A DNA stretch of 64,000 nucleotides from Roseateles amylovorans (GTDB taxonomy: Bacteria > Pseudomonadota > Gammaproteobacteria > Burkholderiales > Burkholderiaceae_C), in the NCBI RefSeq assembly GCF_025398155.2, contig NZ_CP104562.2, positions 2,418,001 to 2,482,000 on the forward strand, in the 5' to 3' direction. How positions within the stretch are numbered: the first letter of the stretch is position 1; each line of letters starts with the position of its first letter. Both the position numbers and the translations under genes were made by a program. The notes beneath the pieces were generated by a model. That model worked only from the letters and a program-made list of their open reading frames with translations, was not told where the DNA came from and ran no database searches. Positions 1 to 9,565 of the stretch are shown piece after piece.

Positions 1-39
1 CGCTCTGCCCCCAACCCTCGAAGTGATGGAGAGTCCCTC

Positions 40-1467
40 ATGACCATGTCCAACGGTTCCCCCCGCACCCTCTACGACAAGCTCTGGGACGAGCATGTGG
101 TGCACACCGAGGAGGACGGCACCGCCGTGCTCTACATCGATCGCCACCTGGTCCATGAAGTGACCAGTCCCCAGGCGTTCGAAGGCCTGGATCTGGCCGG
201 CCGCAAGGTCTGGCGGCTGTCGGCCAACCTGGCGGTGAGCGACCACAACGTGCCCACCACCGACCGCAGCCAGGGCATTGCCGATCCGGTGTCGCGCTTG
301 CAGGTCGACACGCTCGACAAGAACTGCGACCACCACGGCATCACCCAGTTCAAGATGAGCGACAAGCGCCAGGGCATCGTTCATGTGATCGGCCCGGAGC
401 AGGGCGCCACGCTGCCCGGCATGACGGTGGTCTGCGGTGACAGCCACACCTCCACCCACGGTGCGTTCGGTGCGCTGGCGCACGGCATCGGCACCTCCGA
501 GGTCGAGCATGTGCTGGCCACCCAGACCCTGCTGGCCAAGAAGGCCAAGAACATGCTGGTGAAGGTGGACGGTCAATGCGCGCCCGGCGTTGGCGCGAAG
601 GACATCGTGCTGGCGATCATCGGCCGCATCGGCACCGCCGGCGGTACCGGCTACACCATCGAGTTCGCCGGATCCGCCATCCGCAGCCTGTCGATGGAAG
701 GGCGCATGACGGTCTGCAACATGGCGATCGAGGCGGGCGCCCGCGCTGGCCTGATCGCCGTCGACGACACCACCCTCCAGTACGTCAAGGGGCGTCCCTT
801 CACGCCGTCCGGCGTGGAATGGGACCAGGCGGTGCGCTACTGGCGCACGCTGCAATCCGATCCGGGTGCCCACTTCGACCATGTGGTGGCGCTGGATGCC
901 GCGCAGATCCGCCCGCAGGTGACCTGGGGCACCTCGCCGGAGATGGTGCTGTCCATCGAGGACCGCGTACCCGATCCCGACAAGGAAAAAGACGCGGTCA
1001 AGCGCGGCGCCATGGAGCGCGCGCTGCAGTACATGGCGCTGGAGCCCAACAAGGCGATCAACGACATCCGCATCGACAAGGTCTTCATCGGCTCCTGCAC
1101 CAACAGCCGCATCGAGGACATGCGCGAAGCCGCCGCAGTGGTGAAGCGCCTGGGCGGTCGGGTGGCCGGCAATGTGAAGCTGGCCATGGTGGTGCCGGGC
1201 TCCGGCCTGGTGAAGGCGCAGGCCGAGGCCGAGGGCCTGGACCAGATCTTCAAGGCCGCCGGATTCGAATGGCGCGAGCCGGGCTGCTCGATGTGCCTGG
1301 CAATGAATGCCGACCGGCTCGAGCCGGGCGAGCGTTGCGCTTCCACCAGCAACCGCAATTTCGAGGGCCGTCAGGGCGCGGGCGGCCGCACCCATCTGGT
1401 CAGTCCGGCGATGGCGGCGGCAGCGGCGATGGAAGGGCACTTCGTCGACGTGCGTCGCGTCATGTGA
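40..1467 (+). CDS. leuC: 3-isopropylmalate dehydratase large subunit
   Basis: LeuC pairs with LeuD to isomerise 2-isopropylmalate to 3-isopropylmalate in cytoplasmic leucine synthesis. The 475-residue length is normal for the family. The [4Fe-4S] ligands are visible as Cys353 in GSCTNSR and Cys416/Cys419 in GCSMC, and the aconitase-type stretch CGDSHTSTHGAFG lies near residues 131-143. The ATG at 40 follows a GGAG-like site at about eight bases; a second ATG two codons later is also possible. It opens a leuC-leuD-leuB group whose beginning lies outside the window. The 168 bases to leuD hold no convincing gene; some relatives have a small entericidin gene here, but I see none. Confidence 0.97.
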   Translation: MTMSNGSPRTLYDKLWDEHVVHTEEDGTAVLYIDRHLVHEVTSPQAFEGLDLAGRKVWRLSANLAVSDHNVPTTDRSQGIADPVSRLQVDTLDKNCDHHGITQFKMSDKRQGIVHVIGPEQGATLPGMTVVCGDSHTSTHGAFGALAHGIGTSEVEHVLATQTLLAKKAKNMLVKVDGQCAPGVGAKDIVLAIIGRIGTAGGTGYTIEFAGSAIRSLSMEGRMTVCNMAIEAGARAGLIAVDDTTLQYVKGRPFTPSGVEWDQAVRYWRTLQSDPGAHFDHVVALDAAQIRPQVTWGTSPEMVLSIEDRVPDPDKEKDAVKRGAMERALQYMALEPNKAINDIRIDKVFIGSCTNSRIEDMREAAAVVKRLGGRVAGNVKLAMVVPGSGLVKAQAEAEGLDQIFKAAGFEWREPGCSMCLAMNADRLEPGERCASTSNRNFEGRQGAGGRTHLVSPAMAAAAAMEGHFVDVRRVM

Positions 1468-1635
1468 GGCGGCGTGGCGGTGCTGGCAGCGCGCCGAAGG
1501 GCGGGTCAGCCGGTGCCGAACAGCCGCTCTGCAGTGGTTGAACGCGTGCTGAGAAGCCGTGGAGATGCTGCAGCGCCGCGCCTCTCAAGGCGGTTTCATC
1601 GATGCCCGCCCGGCGGGTCTGAGACAAGGATAGAC

Positions 1636-2292
1636 ATGGACAAGTTCACCGTGCACAAGGGCCTGGTGGCCCCGATGGATCGCGAGAACGTCGACACCGA
1701 CGCGATCATCCCCAAGCAGTTCCTGAAGTCGATCAAGCGCAGCGGCTTCGGTCCCAACCTGTTCGACGAGTGGCGCTACCTCGACCATGGCGAGCCCGGC
1801 CAGGATCCGGCCAGCCGCAAGCCCAATCCGGACTTCGTGCTGAACCAGCCGCGCTACCAAGGCGCCTCCATCCTGATTGCGCGCAGCAATTTCGGTTGCG
1901 GCTCCAGCCGTGAGCATGCGCCCTGGGCGCTGCAGCAATACGGCTTCCGCGCGCTGATCGCGCCCAGCTTTGCCGACATCTTCTTCAACAACACCTTCAA
2001 GAACGGCGTGCTGCCCATCGTGCTGCCGGAGCATCAGGTGGCGCGTTTGTTCGACGAGGTGTTCGGCTTCCCGGGCTACCAGCTGACGGTCGATCTGGCG
2101 CGTCAGGTGGTGGTGAAGGCCGATGGCGAGGAGCTGCCGTTCGACGTCCAGCCCTTCCGCAAATACTGCCTGCTGAACGGTTTCGACGACATTGGCCTGA
2201 CGCTGCGCCATGCCGAGAAGATCAAGGCCTACGAGGCGGAGCGGATTGCCGCCAAGCCATGGCTGAACAACCGGCTCACGCCCAGCGCCTGA
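1636..2292 (+). CDS. leuD: 3-isopropylmalate dehydratase small subunit
   Basis: Small swivelling subunit of isopropylmalate isomerase, partner of the upstream LeuC. The 218-residue product begins MDKFTVHKGLVAPMDRENVD, carries the typical DTDAIIPKQFLK segment and the substrate-loop motif NFGCGSSREHAPWAL near residues 83-97. The frame stays open far upstream to 1474, but the family start is the ATG at 1636 after an AAGGA-like site (ACAAGGATAG), so the extra upstream part is not taken as coding. It sits between leuC and leuB on the same strand, consistent with one transcript. Confidence 0.97.
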   Translation: MDKFTVHKGLVAPMDRENVDTDAIIPKQFLKSIKRSGFGPNLFDEWRYLDHGEPGQDPASRKPNPDFVLNQPRYQGASILIARSNFGCGSSREHAPWALQQYGFRALIAPSFADIFFNNTFKNGVLPIVLPEHQVARLFDEVFGFPGYQLTVDLARQVVVKADGEELPFDVQPFRKYCLLNGFDDIGLTLRHAEKIKAYEAERIAAKPWLNNRLTPSA

Positions 2293-2343
2293 ATGAAGGC
2301 GCACCGGGGCAGGTCACCTGCCTGATTTGCACAAGGAATGAAG

Positions 2344-3453
2344 ATGAAAATTGCAGTCCTGCCGGGTGACGGCATTGGCACCGAAATCGTGGCGGAGGCC
2401 GTCAAGGTCTTGAACGTGCTCGAGCTGCCGCTGGAGATGGAAACCGCCCCCGTGGGCGGTGCGGCCTACGAGGTGGCCGGTCATCCGCTGCCCGACGCCA
2501 CGCTGAAGCTGGCGCAGCAGGCCGACGCGGTGCTGTTCGGTGCCGTCGGCGACTGGAAGTACGACAAGCTGGAGCGCGCGCTGCGGCCCGAGCAGGCCAT
2601 CCTGGGCCTGCGCAAATCGCTGGGGCTGTTCGCCAACTTCCGTCCTGCGATCTGCTATGAGCAACTGACCCATGCCTCCAGCCTCAAGCCGGAACTGGTG
2701 GCGGGCCTGGACATCCTGATCATCCGCGAGCTCACCGGCGACATCTACTTCGGCCAGCCGCGCGGCCGCCGCACGGCGGTCGACGGTCACTTCCCCGGCA
2801 GCGAGGAAGCGTTCGACACCATGCGCTATTCGCGGCCGGAGATCGAGCGCATCGCCCATGTCGCCTTCCAGGCCGCGCGCAAGCGCAACAAGAAGGTGAC
2901 CAGCGTCGACAAGGCCAATGTGCTGGAAACCTTCCAGTTCTGGAAGGATGTGGTGACCGAGGTGCATGCGCAGTATCCGGACGTCGAGCTCGACCACATG
3001 TATGTCGACAACGCCGCGATGCAGCTGGTGAAGGCACCGAAGAAGTTCGATGTGGTGGTCACCGGCAACATGTTCGGCGACATCCTGTCCGACGAGGCGG
3101 CGATGCTGACCGGGTCCATTGGCATGCTGCCGTCGGCCTCGTTGGACAAGAACAACAAAGGCCTTTACGAGCCCAGCCATGGCAGCGCGCCGGACATCGC
3201 CGGCAAGGGCATTGCCAATCCGCTGGCTACAATCCTTTCCGCTGCCATGATGCTCAAGTTCTCCCTCAACCAGCCCGAAGCCGCCGCTCGCATCGAGTCG
3301 GCTGTTCAGTCCGTGCTGGCCCAGGGTCTGCGTACCGCAGACATCTGGAGCGAGGGCACCCGCAAGGTGAGCACCCGCGAGATGGGCGAGGCCGTGGTCG
3401 CTGCGATTGCAGCGGACACCGGCGCGACCACCACCAAAACCATCAAGAGCTAG
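2344..3453 (+). CDS. leuB: 3-isopropylmalate dehydrogenase
   Basis: NAD-dependent oxidative decarboxylation of 3-isopropylmalate to 2-oxoisocaproate, the third specific step of leucine synthesis. The product has 369 residues and begins MKIAVLPGDGIGTEI. It has the isocitrate/isopropylmalate dehydrogenase motifs RELTGDIYFGQPRG, the catalytic Lys/Asp region around VTSVDKANVLE, and NMFGDILSDEAAM. Two ATGs lie six bases apart (2338 and 2344). The AAGGA at 2332-2336 is correctly spaced only for 2344, so that start is chosen. It is the third gene of the leu group, followed by a hairpin-containing gap and asd. Confidence 0.97.
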   Translation: MKIAVLPGDGIGTEIVAEAVKVLNVLELPLEMETAPVGGAAYEVAGHPLPDATLKLAQQADAVLFGAVGDWKYDKLERALRPEQAILGLRKSLGLFANFRPAICYEQLTHASSLKPELVAGLDILIIRELTGDIYFGQPRGRRTAVDGHFPGSEEAFDTMRYSRPEIERIAHVAFQAARKRNKKVTSVDKANVLETFQFWKDVVTEVHAQYPDVELDHMYVDNAAMQLVKAPKKFDVVVTGNMFGDILSDEAAMLTGSIGMLPSASLDKNNKGLYEPSHGSAPDIAGKGIANPLATILSAAMMLKFSLNQPEAAARIESAVQSVLAQGLRTADIWSEGTRKVSTREMGEAVVAAIAADTGATTTKTIKS

Positions 3454-3479
3454 TCCAGCTCCGGTTCGTCTCGCCCCCA

Positions 3480-3525
3480 CACAAACCCGGCGAAGCGAGC
3501 CGGGCAGGGACCCCCAGGGTTTGTG
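3480..3525. repeat. nested inverted repeat between leuB and asd
   Basis: Outer arms CACAAACCC (3480-3488) and GGGTTTGTG (3517-3525) are perfect complements. Inside them CCCGGC (3486-3491) pairs with GCCGGG (3499-3504). No T-run follows, so it is not a standard intrinsic terminator. A REP-like processing or stability element between leuB and asd is the simplest reading. Confidence 0.55.
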
Positions 3526-3590
3526 ATGTGTTTGGGCGAAGTTTTTGGGCGAATCAAGGCGCGCTCCGCGCGCTTTCTAAAGGAACGCAA

Positions 3591-4721
3591 ATGACGACAT
3601 TGGTTGGTTTGGTGGGTTGGCGCGGCATGGTCGGCTCGGTGCTGATGGACCGCATGGCCCAGGAGCGGGATTTCGACCTGATCGAGCCGCTGTTCTTCAG
3701 CACCTCGAACGCCGGCGGCGCGGCCCCCTCGTTCGCCAAGAACGAGACGGCGCTGCAGAACGCCTTCGACATCGAGCAGCTCAAGCGCTGCGACATCGTC
3801 CTCACCTGCCAAGGCGGCGACTACACCAACGAGGTCTATCCCAAGCTGCGCGCGGCGGGCTGGAACGGTCACTGGATCGATGCGGCCTCGTCGTTGCGGA
3901 TGAACGAGAACGCCGTCATCGTGCTCGACCCGGTCAACATGCCGGTCATCAAGCAGGCGCTGTCGCAAGGCGGCAAGGACTGGATTGGCGGCAACTGCAC
4001 CGTCAGCTGCATGCTGATGGGCGTGGGCGCGCTCTACAAGGCGGGTCTGGTGGAGTGGATGTCCACCCAGACCTATCAGGCGGCCTCGGGCGGCGGCGCG
4101 CAGCACATGCGCGAGCTGCTGACCCAATACGGCGCGCTGAATGCCGAAGTCAAGTCGCTGCTGGACGACCCGAAGAGCGCCATTCTGGAAATCGACCGCA
4201 AGATCATCGCCAAGCAGCGCGGCTTCTCGGCCGATGAGGTGGCCAACTTCGGCGTGCCGCTGGGCGGCTCGCTGATTCCCTGGATCGACAAGGACCTGGG
4301 CAACGGCACTTCCAAGGAAGAGTGGAAGGGCATGGCCGAGACCAACAAGATCCTCGGCCAGGGCGAGGGCTTCGGCACCGCCGCCGTGCCGGTGGACGGG
4401 TTCTGTGTGCGCATCGGCGCCATGCGCTGCCACAGCCAGGCGCTGACCTTCAAGCTGAAGAAGGATGTGCCGCTGGCCGACATCGAAGCCATGATCGCGG
4501 CCGACAACGAATGGGTGAAGGTCGTCCCCAATACCCGCGAAGCCACCATCAAGGACCTGACGCCGGTGGCCGCCACCGGCACGCTGACCATTCCGGTCGG
4601 CCGGATCCGCAAGATGGCCATGGGCCCGGAGTATGTCGGCGCCTTCACCGTGGGCGACCAGTTGCTGTGGGGTGCCGCCGAGCCGCTGCGCCGCATGCTG
4701 CGCATCCTGCTGGACCGCTGA
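3591..4721 (+). CDS. asd: aspartate-semialdehyde dehydrogenase
   Basis: Reduces beta-aspartyl phosphate to aspartate semialdehyde with NADPH, the branch point to lysine/diaminopimelate, threonine and methionine. The 376-residue protein opens with the nucleotide-binding segment VGLVGWRGMVGSVLMDRM. The catalytic cysteine lies in GGNCTVSCMLMG (about residues 132-143), and the substrate segment AASGGGAQHMREL follows. The ATG at 3591 has an AAAGGA site about five bases upstream; the frame is open to 3528 but without a start signal. Its product feeds the dap genes at 28-33 kb and metZ at 17.5 kb. A terminator lies about 95 bases after the stop. Confidence 0.96.
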   Translation: MTTLVGLVGWRGMVGSVLMDRMAQERDFDLIEPLFFSTSNAGGAAPSFAKNETALQNAFDIEQLKRCDIVLTCQGGDYTNEVYPKLRAAGWNGHWIDAASSLRMNENAVIVLDPVNMPVIKQALSQGGKDWIGGNCTVSCMLMGVGALYKAGLVEWMSTQTYQAASGGGAQHMRELLTQYGALNAEVKSLLDDPKSAILEIDRKIIAKQRGFSADEVANFGVPLGGSLIPWIDKDLGNGTSKEEWKGMAETNKILGQGEGFGTAAVPVDGFCVRIGAMRCHSQALTFKLKKDVPLADIEAMIAADNEWVKVVPNTREATIKDLTPVAATGTLTIPVGRIRKMAMGPEYVGAFTVGDQLLWGAAEPLRRMLRILLDR

Positions 4722-5226
4722 TCCTCCGTTGGCGGTGCGCTGAGCGCGGCGCCGTGTTTCCGGATGCGTCCTCACGGCGAAGCGGAATCGGTCCTGCGAT
4801 ACACATAGAAGAGAAGGGCGCCTGAGAGGTCTCGGCGCCCTTTTTTCATTTGCGTGACGTTTGACGTCTTCAGGCGCGCGGTTCGGTGCCGAAAAAGGGA
4901 GTTGAGATGTCGGATGGACGGTGGATGCCTGGCTCCAGGCGGTGCGGGAGTCCGTCGTGAGATCGGTCACGGTGGGCTTGGGCCGGTCAGCGGCTGGCGG
5001 CGGCGTTGCCAGCAAACGACAAGCTGGTAACCGGCTGTGAACCAGCGCTGGCTCATGGCTGCTATTCAGGAGCTACCTCAGCAACGGACCGTATATGCTT
5101 GCCACCGTTGTGATTTTCTACCGCGGGAACGGACCGTGCCTTGCTGAACGCTCGAGCCGCACAACAACAATACGTCATGACAGGCGGTCCTCTTCGTGTG
5201 GCCGCCTTGTTGCTTTGGGGGACGCC
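4722..5226. other. gap between asd and fimV
   Basis: About 500 bases. Besides the intrinsic terminator at 4816-4846 I see no supported gene. The second half should carry the fimV promoter, but no -35/-10 pair is good enough to call. Confidence 0.5.
4816..4846 (+). terminator. intrinsic terminator after asd
   Basis: GGGCGCC (4816-4822) pairs with GGCGCCC (4834-4840), extended by GAG/CTC inside, and is followed at once by TTTTTT. A strong factor-independent terminator for the asd transcript. Confidence 0.85.
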
Positions 5227-7914
5227 TTGAAAAAACATTCGAGCGCATATGCGCGATTTGCACTGAGCCAAGTGGCCGCGGTTACCGCTTTGGGACTGGC
5301 GGCAGGTTCGGCCTGGGGGTTGGGACTGGGCAAGCTGACGGTGCAATCGGCGCTGGGTGAAACCCTGCGTGCCGAGATCGACATCAGCAGCATGACGCCC
5401 GACGAGGCTTCCTCGTTGAAGCTGCGGGTCGCTCCGCCGGAGTCCTACCGCTCCACCGGTCTGGACTACAACGCCATCCTGACCAGCACGCAGGTGCAGC
5501 TGGCCCGTCGTGCAGACGGCCGGCCCTACCTGAAGCTGACCAGCGACCGCGCGGTTCAGGAACCGTTCGTGGACGTGATCCTCGAACTGAGCTGGAGCAA
5601 CGGCCGCCTGGTGCGCGAGTACACGCTGCTGTTCGATCCCCCCAGCAATGGCAACGTCGCCCGCAACAATGAAGGCGGCGCCTCGCCGGTGATCTCGGCC
5701 CCCGCGCCCAGCACCAGTGCCCAGGCGTCGTCGCCGTCGGCCGCCAGTGGCAGTCGGTCGACCGCCTCGGCGTCGGCGTCCCCGAACGGCTCCGCTTCGC
5801 GTCCTCGCGCCAACGCGCCCGCTCCGGCCGCCGCGCCGGCACCGGCCACCGGCGCCAGCGAATACACGGTCCAGCCAGGTGACACGCTCTCGCGCATCGC
5901 CTCGCGCACCCAGCCTTCCGGCGTCTCGCTGGACCAGATGCTGGTCGGCCTGTATCGCAACAATCCGGACGCCTTCATCAGCAACAACATGAACCGGCTG
6001 AAGTCCGGTGCCGTGTTGCAGGTGCCGGGCAGCGAATCGCTGTCCAGCATCCCGCCCAAGGAAGCCCGTCAGGTCATTCAGGCGCAAAGCAGCGACTTCG
6101 GCGGTTACCGTCAGCGTCTGGCCGAAGCGGCCCCGACCCTGAAGGCCACCGACAGCGAGCGCCAGGCCAAGGGCAATGTCCAAGCCGCCGTGGAAGAGCG
6201 CAAGTCGTCCGCGGCCCAGGCGCCGGACAAGCTGACGCTGAGCAAGCCGGGCGCGGCCACCGAAACCAAGGTGTCGAAGGAGACCGAGAAGAAGGACTCC
6301 GCCACCCGCGTGGCCGAACTGACCCGCAACGTGGAAGAGCTGAAGAAGCTTTCCGCCGCTGCCAAGCCCTCTGCACCGACCACCGCCGCTGCACCGGCCC
6401 CAGCGCCCACGCTGGCACCCGTGCCTGCGCCGGCGCCGGCGCCGATCCCTCCGGTGACCGTGGCCGCCAATGTGCCGGAGGCCGCTTCTGCCGTGGCCTC
6501 GGAGCCGGCCTCCAGTGCCACCGCCGAGGCGGCGGCCTCGGAGCCGGTGATGGCGGCCTCGGCGCCGCCCAAGCCGATCGTCGTGCCGCAGCCGCAGGTT
6601 CAGGAAGAGCCTGGCTTGCTCGAAAAGCTGGGCGACTACCTGCCTGCCATCGGTGCGGCCCTGCTGGTGATCGTCGGCGGCGTGGCCTTCACCCGCTGGA
6701 AGGCGAAGAAGGATGCCGCCAACCGCGGCGAGACCGCCTTCGCCGAAAGCCGTCTGGCACCGGACTCGTTCTTCGGCCACAGCGGCGGTCAGCGCGTCGA
6801 TACCCGTGACGGCACCTCGACTGGTCAATCGTCGATGAGCTACTCGCTGAGCCAGCTCGACGCGATCGGCGATGTCGATCCCGTGGCCGAAGCCGATGTG
6901 TATCTCGCCTACGGCCGGGATCTGCAGGCCGAGGAAATCCTGAAGGAAGCGCTGCGCGCCAATCCGGAGCGTCTGGCGATTCGCGTCAAGCTGCTCGAGG
7001 TCTACGGCAAGCGTCGCGACATCAAGGGCTTCGAGCAACTGGCCATCCAGCTGTATGCTGAAACCAAGGGTCAAGGCGAAGACTGGGCCAAGGTGCAGGA
7101 ACTGGGCCGCCAGGTGGATCCCGAGAATCCGCTGTACCAGCCCGGCGGCGCGCCGATCACCCTCAGCGGTGATGACGAGGACCGTCCCGAGCCGATGAAT
7201 GCGAGCACGCTGCCCGCTGCTGCCGCCGGCATCAGCATGGGCCATGGGGCCGACACCGCCATCGCCCGCGCTGCCGCCGCTGCAGCGCCGCGCGACAGCG
7301 GTCCGTCCAGCCTGATGGACCTGGACCTGGATCTGGACCTGAACACGCCGCCGCCGCCTGCACCGGCCATGGCCGCCACCCAGGCGCTGCCGAGTTCGGT
7401 CAACCAGCCGCCGATGAGCATGGATCTGGACCTGGGCGGCGTCTCTGCGCCGGCCGGCCCGGCCAGCAAGCAGGAGCTGGAGTTCGACCTGGGTGACCTG
7501 GGCGACCTGGATGATCTGGGTCAGCAAGGCCGTCCCGCCAAGGCGGCGCCCGCCCCGGATGATTCGCTGGATTTCGATCTGTCCAGCATCAACCTGGACC
7601 TGCCGAGCACCGGCGACGACAAGCCGGCCAGCCGTTCCTCGGCCAACAGCGTCCCCGAGCTGGAGCTGCCCGACCTGAGCGCACCGGCCCGCGCGCCGTC
7701 GGCGGACACGATGAGCCTGGACGACCTGGGTGTCGACCTGGACAGCATCGATCCGAACGACGACGAAGGCCTGCAGCGTCAGCTCGAGCTGGCGGAAGAG
7801 TTCCGCCAGATCGGCGACACCGAAGGCGCCCGCGATGTGCTGCAGGAGCTGGTGGCCAAGGCCGACGGCCCGCTGCGCAGCCGCGCCCAGGCGATGCTGG
7901 ACCAGCTGCGCTAA
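5227..7914 (+). CDS. fimV: FimV-like polar/pilus assembly protein
   Basis: FimV is an inner-membrane peptidoglycan-binding hub that supports type IV pilus assembly, polar organisation and twitching. The 895-residue product has a signal segment ending near AAGSAWG, the FimV N-terminal signature LGLGKLTVQSALGETLRAEI, a LysM domain at about residues 212-265 (YTVQPGDTLSRIASRT), a Pro/Ala-rich stretch, a membrane helix near 472-495, an acidic region with Asp-Leu repeats, and the C-terminal FimV helical domain near 847-895 (LAEEFRQIGDTEGARDVLQEL). The start is taken as TTG at 5227 (product begins LKKHSSAYARF) because it gives a normal signal peptide after a GGGGGAC site; earlier in-frame ATGs give an implausible leader. 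The start is the main uncertainty. Confidence 0.9.
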   Translation: MKKHSSAYARFALSQVAAVTALGLAAGSAWGLGLGKLTVQSALGETLRAEIDISSMTPDEASSLKLRVAPPESYRSTGLDYNAILTSTQVQLARRADGRPYLKLTSDRAVQEPFVDVILELSWSNGRLVREYTLLFDPPSNGNVARNNEGGASPVISAPAPSTSAQASSPSAASGSRSTASASASPNGSASRPRANAPAPAAAPAPATGASEYTVQPGDTLSRIASRTQPSGVSLDQMLVGLYRNNPDAFISNNMNRLKSGAVLQVPGSESLSSIPPKEARQVIQAQSSDFGGYRQRLAEAAPTLKATDSERQAKGNVQAAVEERKSSAAQAPDKLTLSKPGAATETKVSKETEKKDSATRVAELTRNVEELKKLSAAAKPSAPTTAAAPAPAPTLAPVPAPAPAPIPPVTVAANVPEAASAVASEPASSATAEAAASEPVMAASAPPKPIVVPQPQVQEEPGLLEKLGDYLPAIGAALLVIVGGVAFTRWKAKKDAANRGETAFAESRLAPDSFFGHSGGQRVDTRDGTSTGQSSMSYSLSQLDAIGDVDPVAEADVYLAYGRDLQAEEILKEALRANPERLAIRVKLLEVYGKRRDIKGFEQLAIQLYAETKGQGEDWAKVQELGRQVDPENPLYQPGGAPITLSGDDEDRPEPMNASTLPAAAAGISMGHGADTAIARAAAAAAPRDSGPSSLMDLDLDLDLNTPPPPAPAMAATQALPSSVNQPPMSMDLDLGGVSAPAGPASKQELEFDLGDLGDLDDLGQQGRPAKAAPAPDDSLDFDLSSINLDLPSTGDDKPASRSSANSVPELELPDLSAPARAPSADTMSLDDLGVDLDSIDPNDDEGLQRQLELAEEFRQIGDTEGARDVLQELVAKADGPLRSRAQAMLDQLR

Positions 7915-7936
7915 AGTCCGCGCTGGTTCACGACAA

Positions 7937-7970
7937 GGCGCTCGGCCTGGCCGGGCGCCTTTTTCTTTTT
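7937..7970 (+). terminator. intrinsic terminator after fimV
   Basis: GGCGC (7937-7941) pairs with GCGCC (7955-7959), with inner CGGC/GCCG, and is followed by TTTTTCTTTTT. It lies 23 bases after the fimV stop and just ahead of truA. Confidence 0.8.
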
Positions 7971-7993
7971 CTGGATCGCAATCGGAGCAGTGG

Positions 7994-8776
7994 ATGCGCG
8001 TGGCGCTGGGCGTGAGTTACCGCGGCGGGGCCTACAAGGGCTGGCAGAGCCAACCGGGGGGCGGCACGGTGCAAGACCGTCTGGAGGCCGCGCTGGCGCA
8101 GTTCGCCGCGCAGCCGATCCGCACCATCTGCGCCGGGCGCACCGACACCGGCGTGCATGGGCTCAATCAGGTCGTCCACTTCGACTCGCCGGTCGAGCGC
8201 GAGCCGTTCTCCTGGGTGCGCGGTACCAACCGCTATCTGCCGCCCGACATCGCCGTCCAATGGTCCGCCTTCCCAGGGGACGACTTCCATGCCCGCAACT
8301 GGGCACGCGGCCGTCGCTACTGCTATTTGCTGCTGGAATCCAATGTCCGGCCGGCGATCGAAAGCGGCGCCTGCGGCTGGATCTTCCGCCCGCTGGACGG
8401 GGACGCGATGCGCGACGCCGCCGCTCGGCTGATCGGCGAGCATGACTTCAGCTCCTTCCGCTCCGCCGAGTGCCAGGCCGCCTCGCCGATCAAGCAGCTG
8501 CGGGCGATCGACGTCCATCGGCGCGGTTCCTACTGGCGCTTTGAATTCGATGCCAGCGCCTTCCTGCATCACATGGTCCGCAATTTGATGGGCTGCCTGA
8601 TCGCGGTGGGCACCGGCAACCGCCCGGCCAGCTGGATCGACGAGGTGCTGGCCGCCCGCTCGCGCGATGCGGCGGCACCGACCTTCGCGCCTGACGGGCT
8701 TTACTTCGTCGGCCCTTATTACGATGCGCACTTGGAATTGCCGCAGCGCACCGCCGCCATGGACTGGCTGCCCTGA
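7994..8776 (+). CDS. truA: tRNA pseudouridine(38-40) synthase TruA
   Basis: Converts uridines 38-40 of the tRNA anticodon stem to pseudouridine. The 260-residue protein begins MRVALGVSYRGGAYKGWQSQ. The catalytic Asp lies in the family motif AGRTDTGVHG at about residues 49-58, and the C-terminal segment FLHHMVRNLMGCL is characteristic. The start at 7994 follows a CGGAG site. The order fimV-truA-trpF is common in Burkholderiales. Confidence 0.96.
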   Translation: MRVALGVSYRGGAYKGWQSQPGGGTVQDRLEAALAQFAAQPIRTICAGRTDTGVHGLNQVVHFDSPVEREPFSWVRGTNRYLPPDIAVQWSAFPGDDFHARNWARGRRYCYLLLESNVRPAIESGACGWIFRPLDGDAMRDAAARLIGEHDFSSFRSAECQAASPIKQLRAIDVHRRGSYWRFEFDASAFLHHMVRNLMGCLIAVGTGNRPASWIDEVLAARSRDAAAPTFAPDGLYFVGPYYDAHLELPQRTAAMDWLP

Positions 8777-8881
8777 CGCGCGCCTGGCCCGTCATGGTGT
8801 CCTGACCGGTGCCTGAACGGGCCTTGGCCGGTCACGGGTCACGCTTTGACGCCCGCTGGATCGACCTGGAAGATGACCCTC

Positions 8882-9529
8882 ATGAGCCGTACCCGAATCA
8901 AGATCTGTGGCCTGACCCGAGAGGCCGATGTGGACGCCGCCGTTGAAGCCGGCGCTGACGCCATCGGCCTGGTGTTCTATGCGCCCAGCCCGCGTGCGGT
9001 GACGGTGGCCCGAGCCGCGGAACTGGTGCGCCGTCTGCCGCCGTTCGTGACGCCGGTGGGCCTGTTCGTCAATGCCGATGAGGCGACGATCGATGCCGCG
9101 CTGCAGGCGCTGCCCCAGTTGCTGCTGCAGTTCCATGGCGACGAGACGCCCGAGCAGTGCGCACGCTGGGCGAGACCCTACTTGCGAGCGGCCCGCATGG
9201 CGGAGGGCTTTGATTTGTTAGACTTCGCCCATCGTTTCTCCAGCGCCCAAGCTGTGCTGCTCGACGCCTTCGTCGACGGCTACGGTGGGGGTGGAAAGGT
9301 GTTTGATTGGTCACTGCTGCCTCCAAGCGTTCCCTCTCCGGTCGTTTTGTCTGGTGGGTTGAGTGCAGCCAACGTGATCGATGGCGTGCGGAAGGTCCGG
9401 CCCTGCGCCGTTGACGTCAGTTCCGGCGTCGAGGTCGCCAAGGGCCTCAAGGACGCCGACAAGATGCGCCAGTTCTGCGACGCCGTGCGCGAGGCCGATC
9501 GTCTGATCGCCGCACCTGCGCGCGCCTGA
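8882..9529 (+). CDS. trpF: phosphoribosylanthranilate isomerase
   Basis: TrpF isomerises N-(5-phosphoribosyl)anthranilate to the carboxyphenylamino-deoxyribulose phosphate in tryptophan synthesis. The TIM-barrel protein of 215 residues begins MSRTRIKICGLTRE, where the Cys in KICG is the catalytic base; DAIGLVFY and the phosphate-binding LSGGLSAANV follow. The ATG at 8882 has GGAAGA eight bases upstream and gives the family start; ATGs at 8846 and 8873 are less likely. trpB follows after 36 bases. Confidence 0.96.
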   Translation: MSRTRIKICGLTREADVDAAVEAGADAIGLVFYAPSPRAVTVARAAELVRRLPPFVTPVGLFVNADEATIDAALQALPQLLLQFHGDETPEQCARWARPYLRAARMAEGFDLLDFAHRFSSAQAVLLDAFVDGYGGGGKVFDWSLLPPSVPSPVVLSGGLSAANVIDGVRKVRPCAVDVSSGVEVAKGLKDADKMRQFCDAVREADRLIAAPARA

Positions 9530-9565
9530 GCGTCGCGCCACACCTATTGCACAAGGGGACATCCC

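Noticed and set aside
1474..1635. Small entericidin-type gene between leuC and leuD
   Set aside because: The open stretch lacks a signal peptide or lipobox and is only an upstream extension of the leuD frame.
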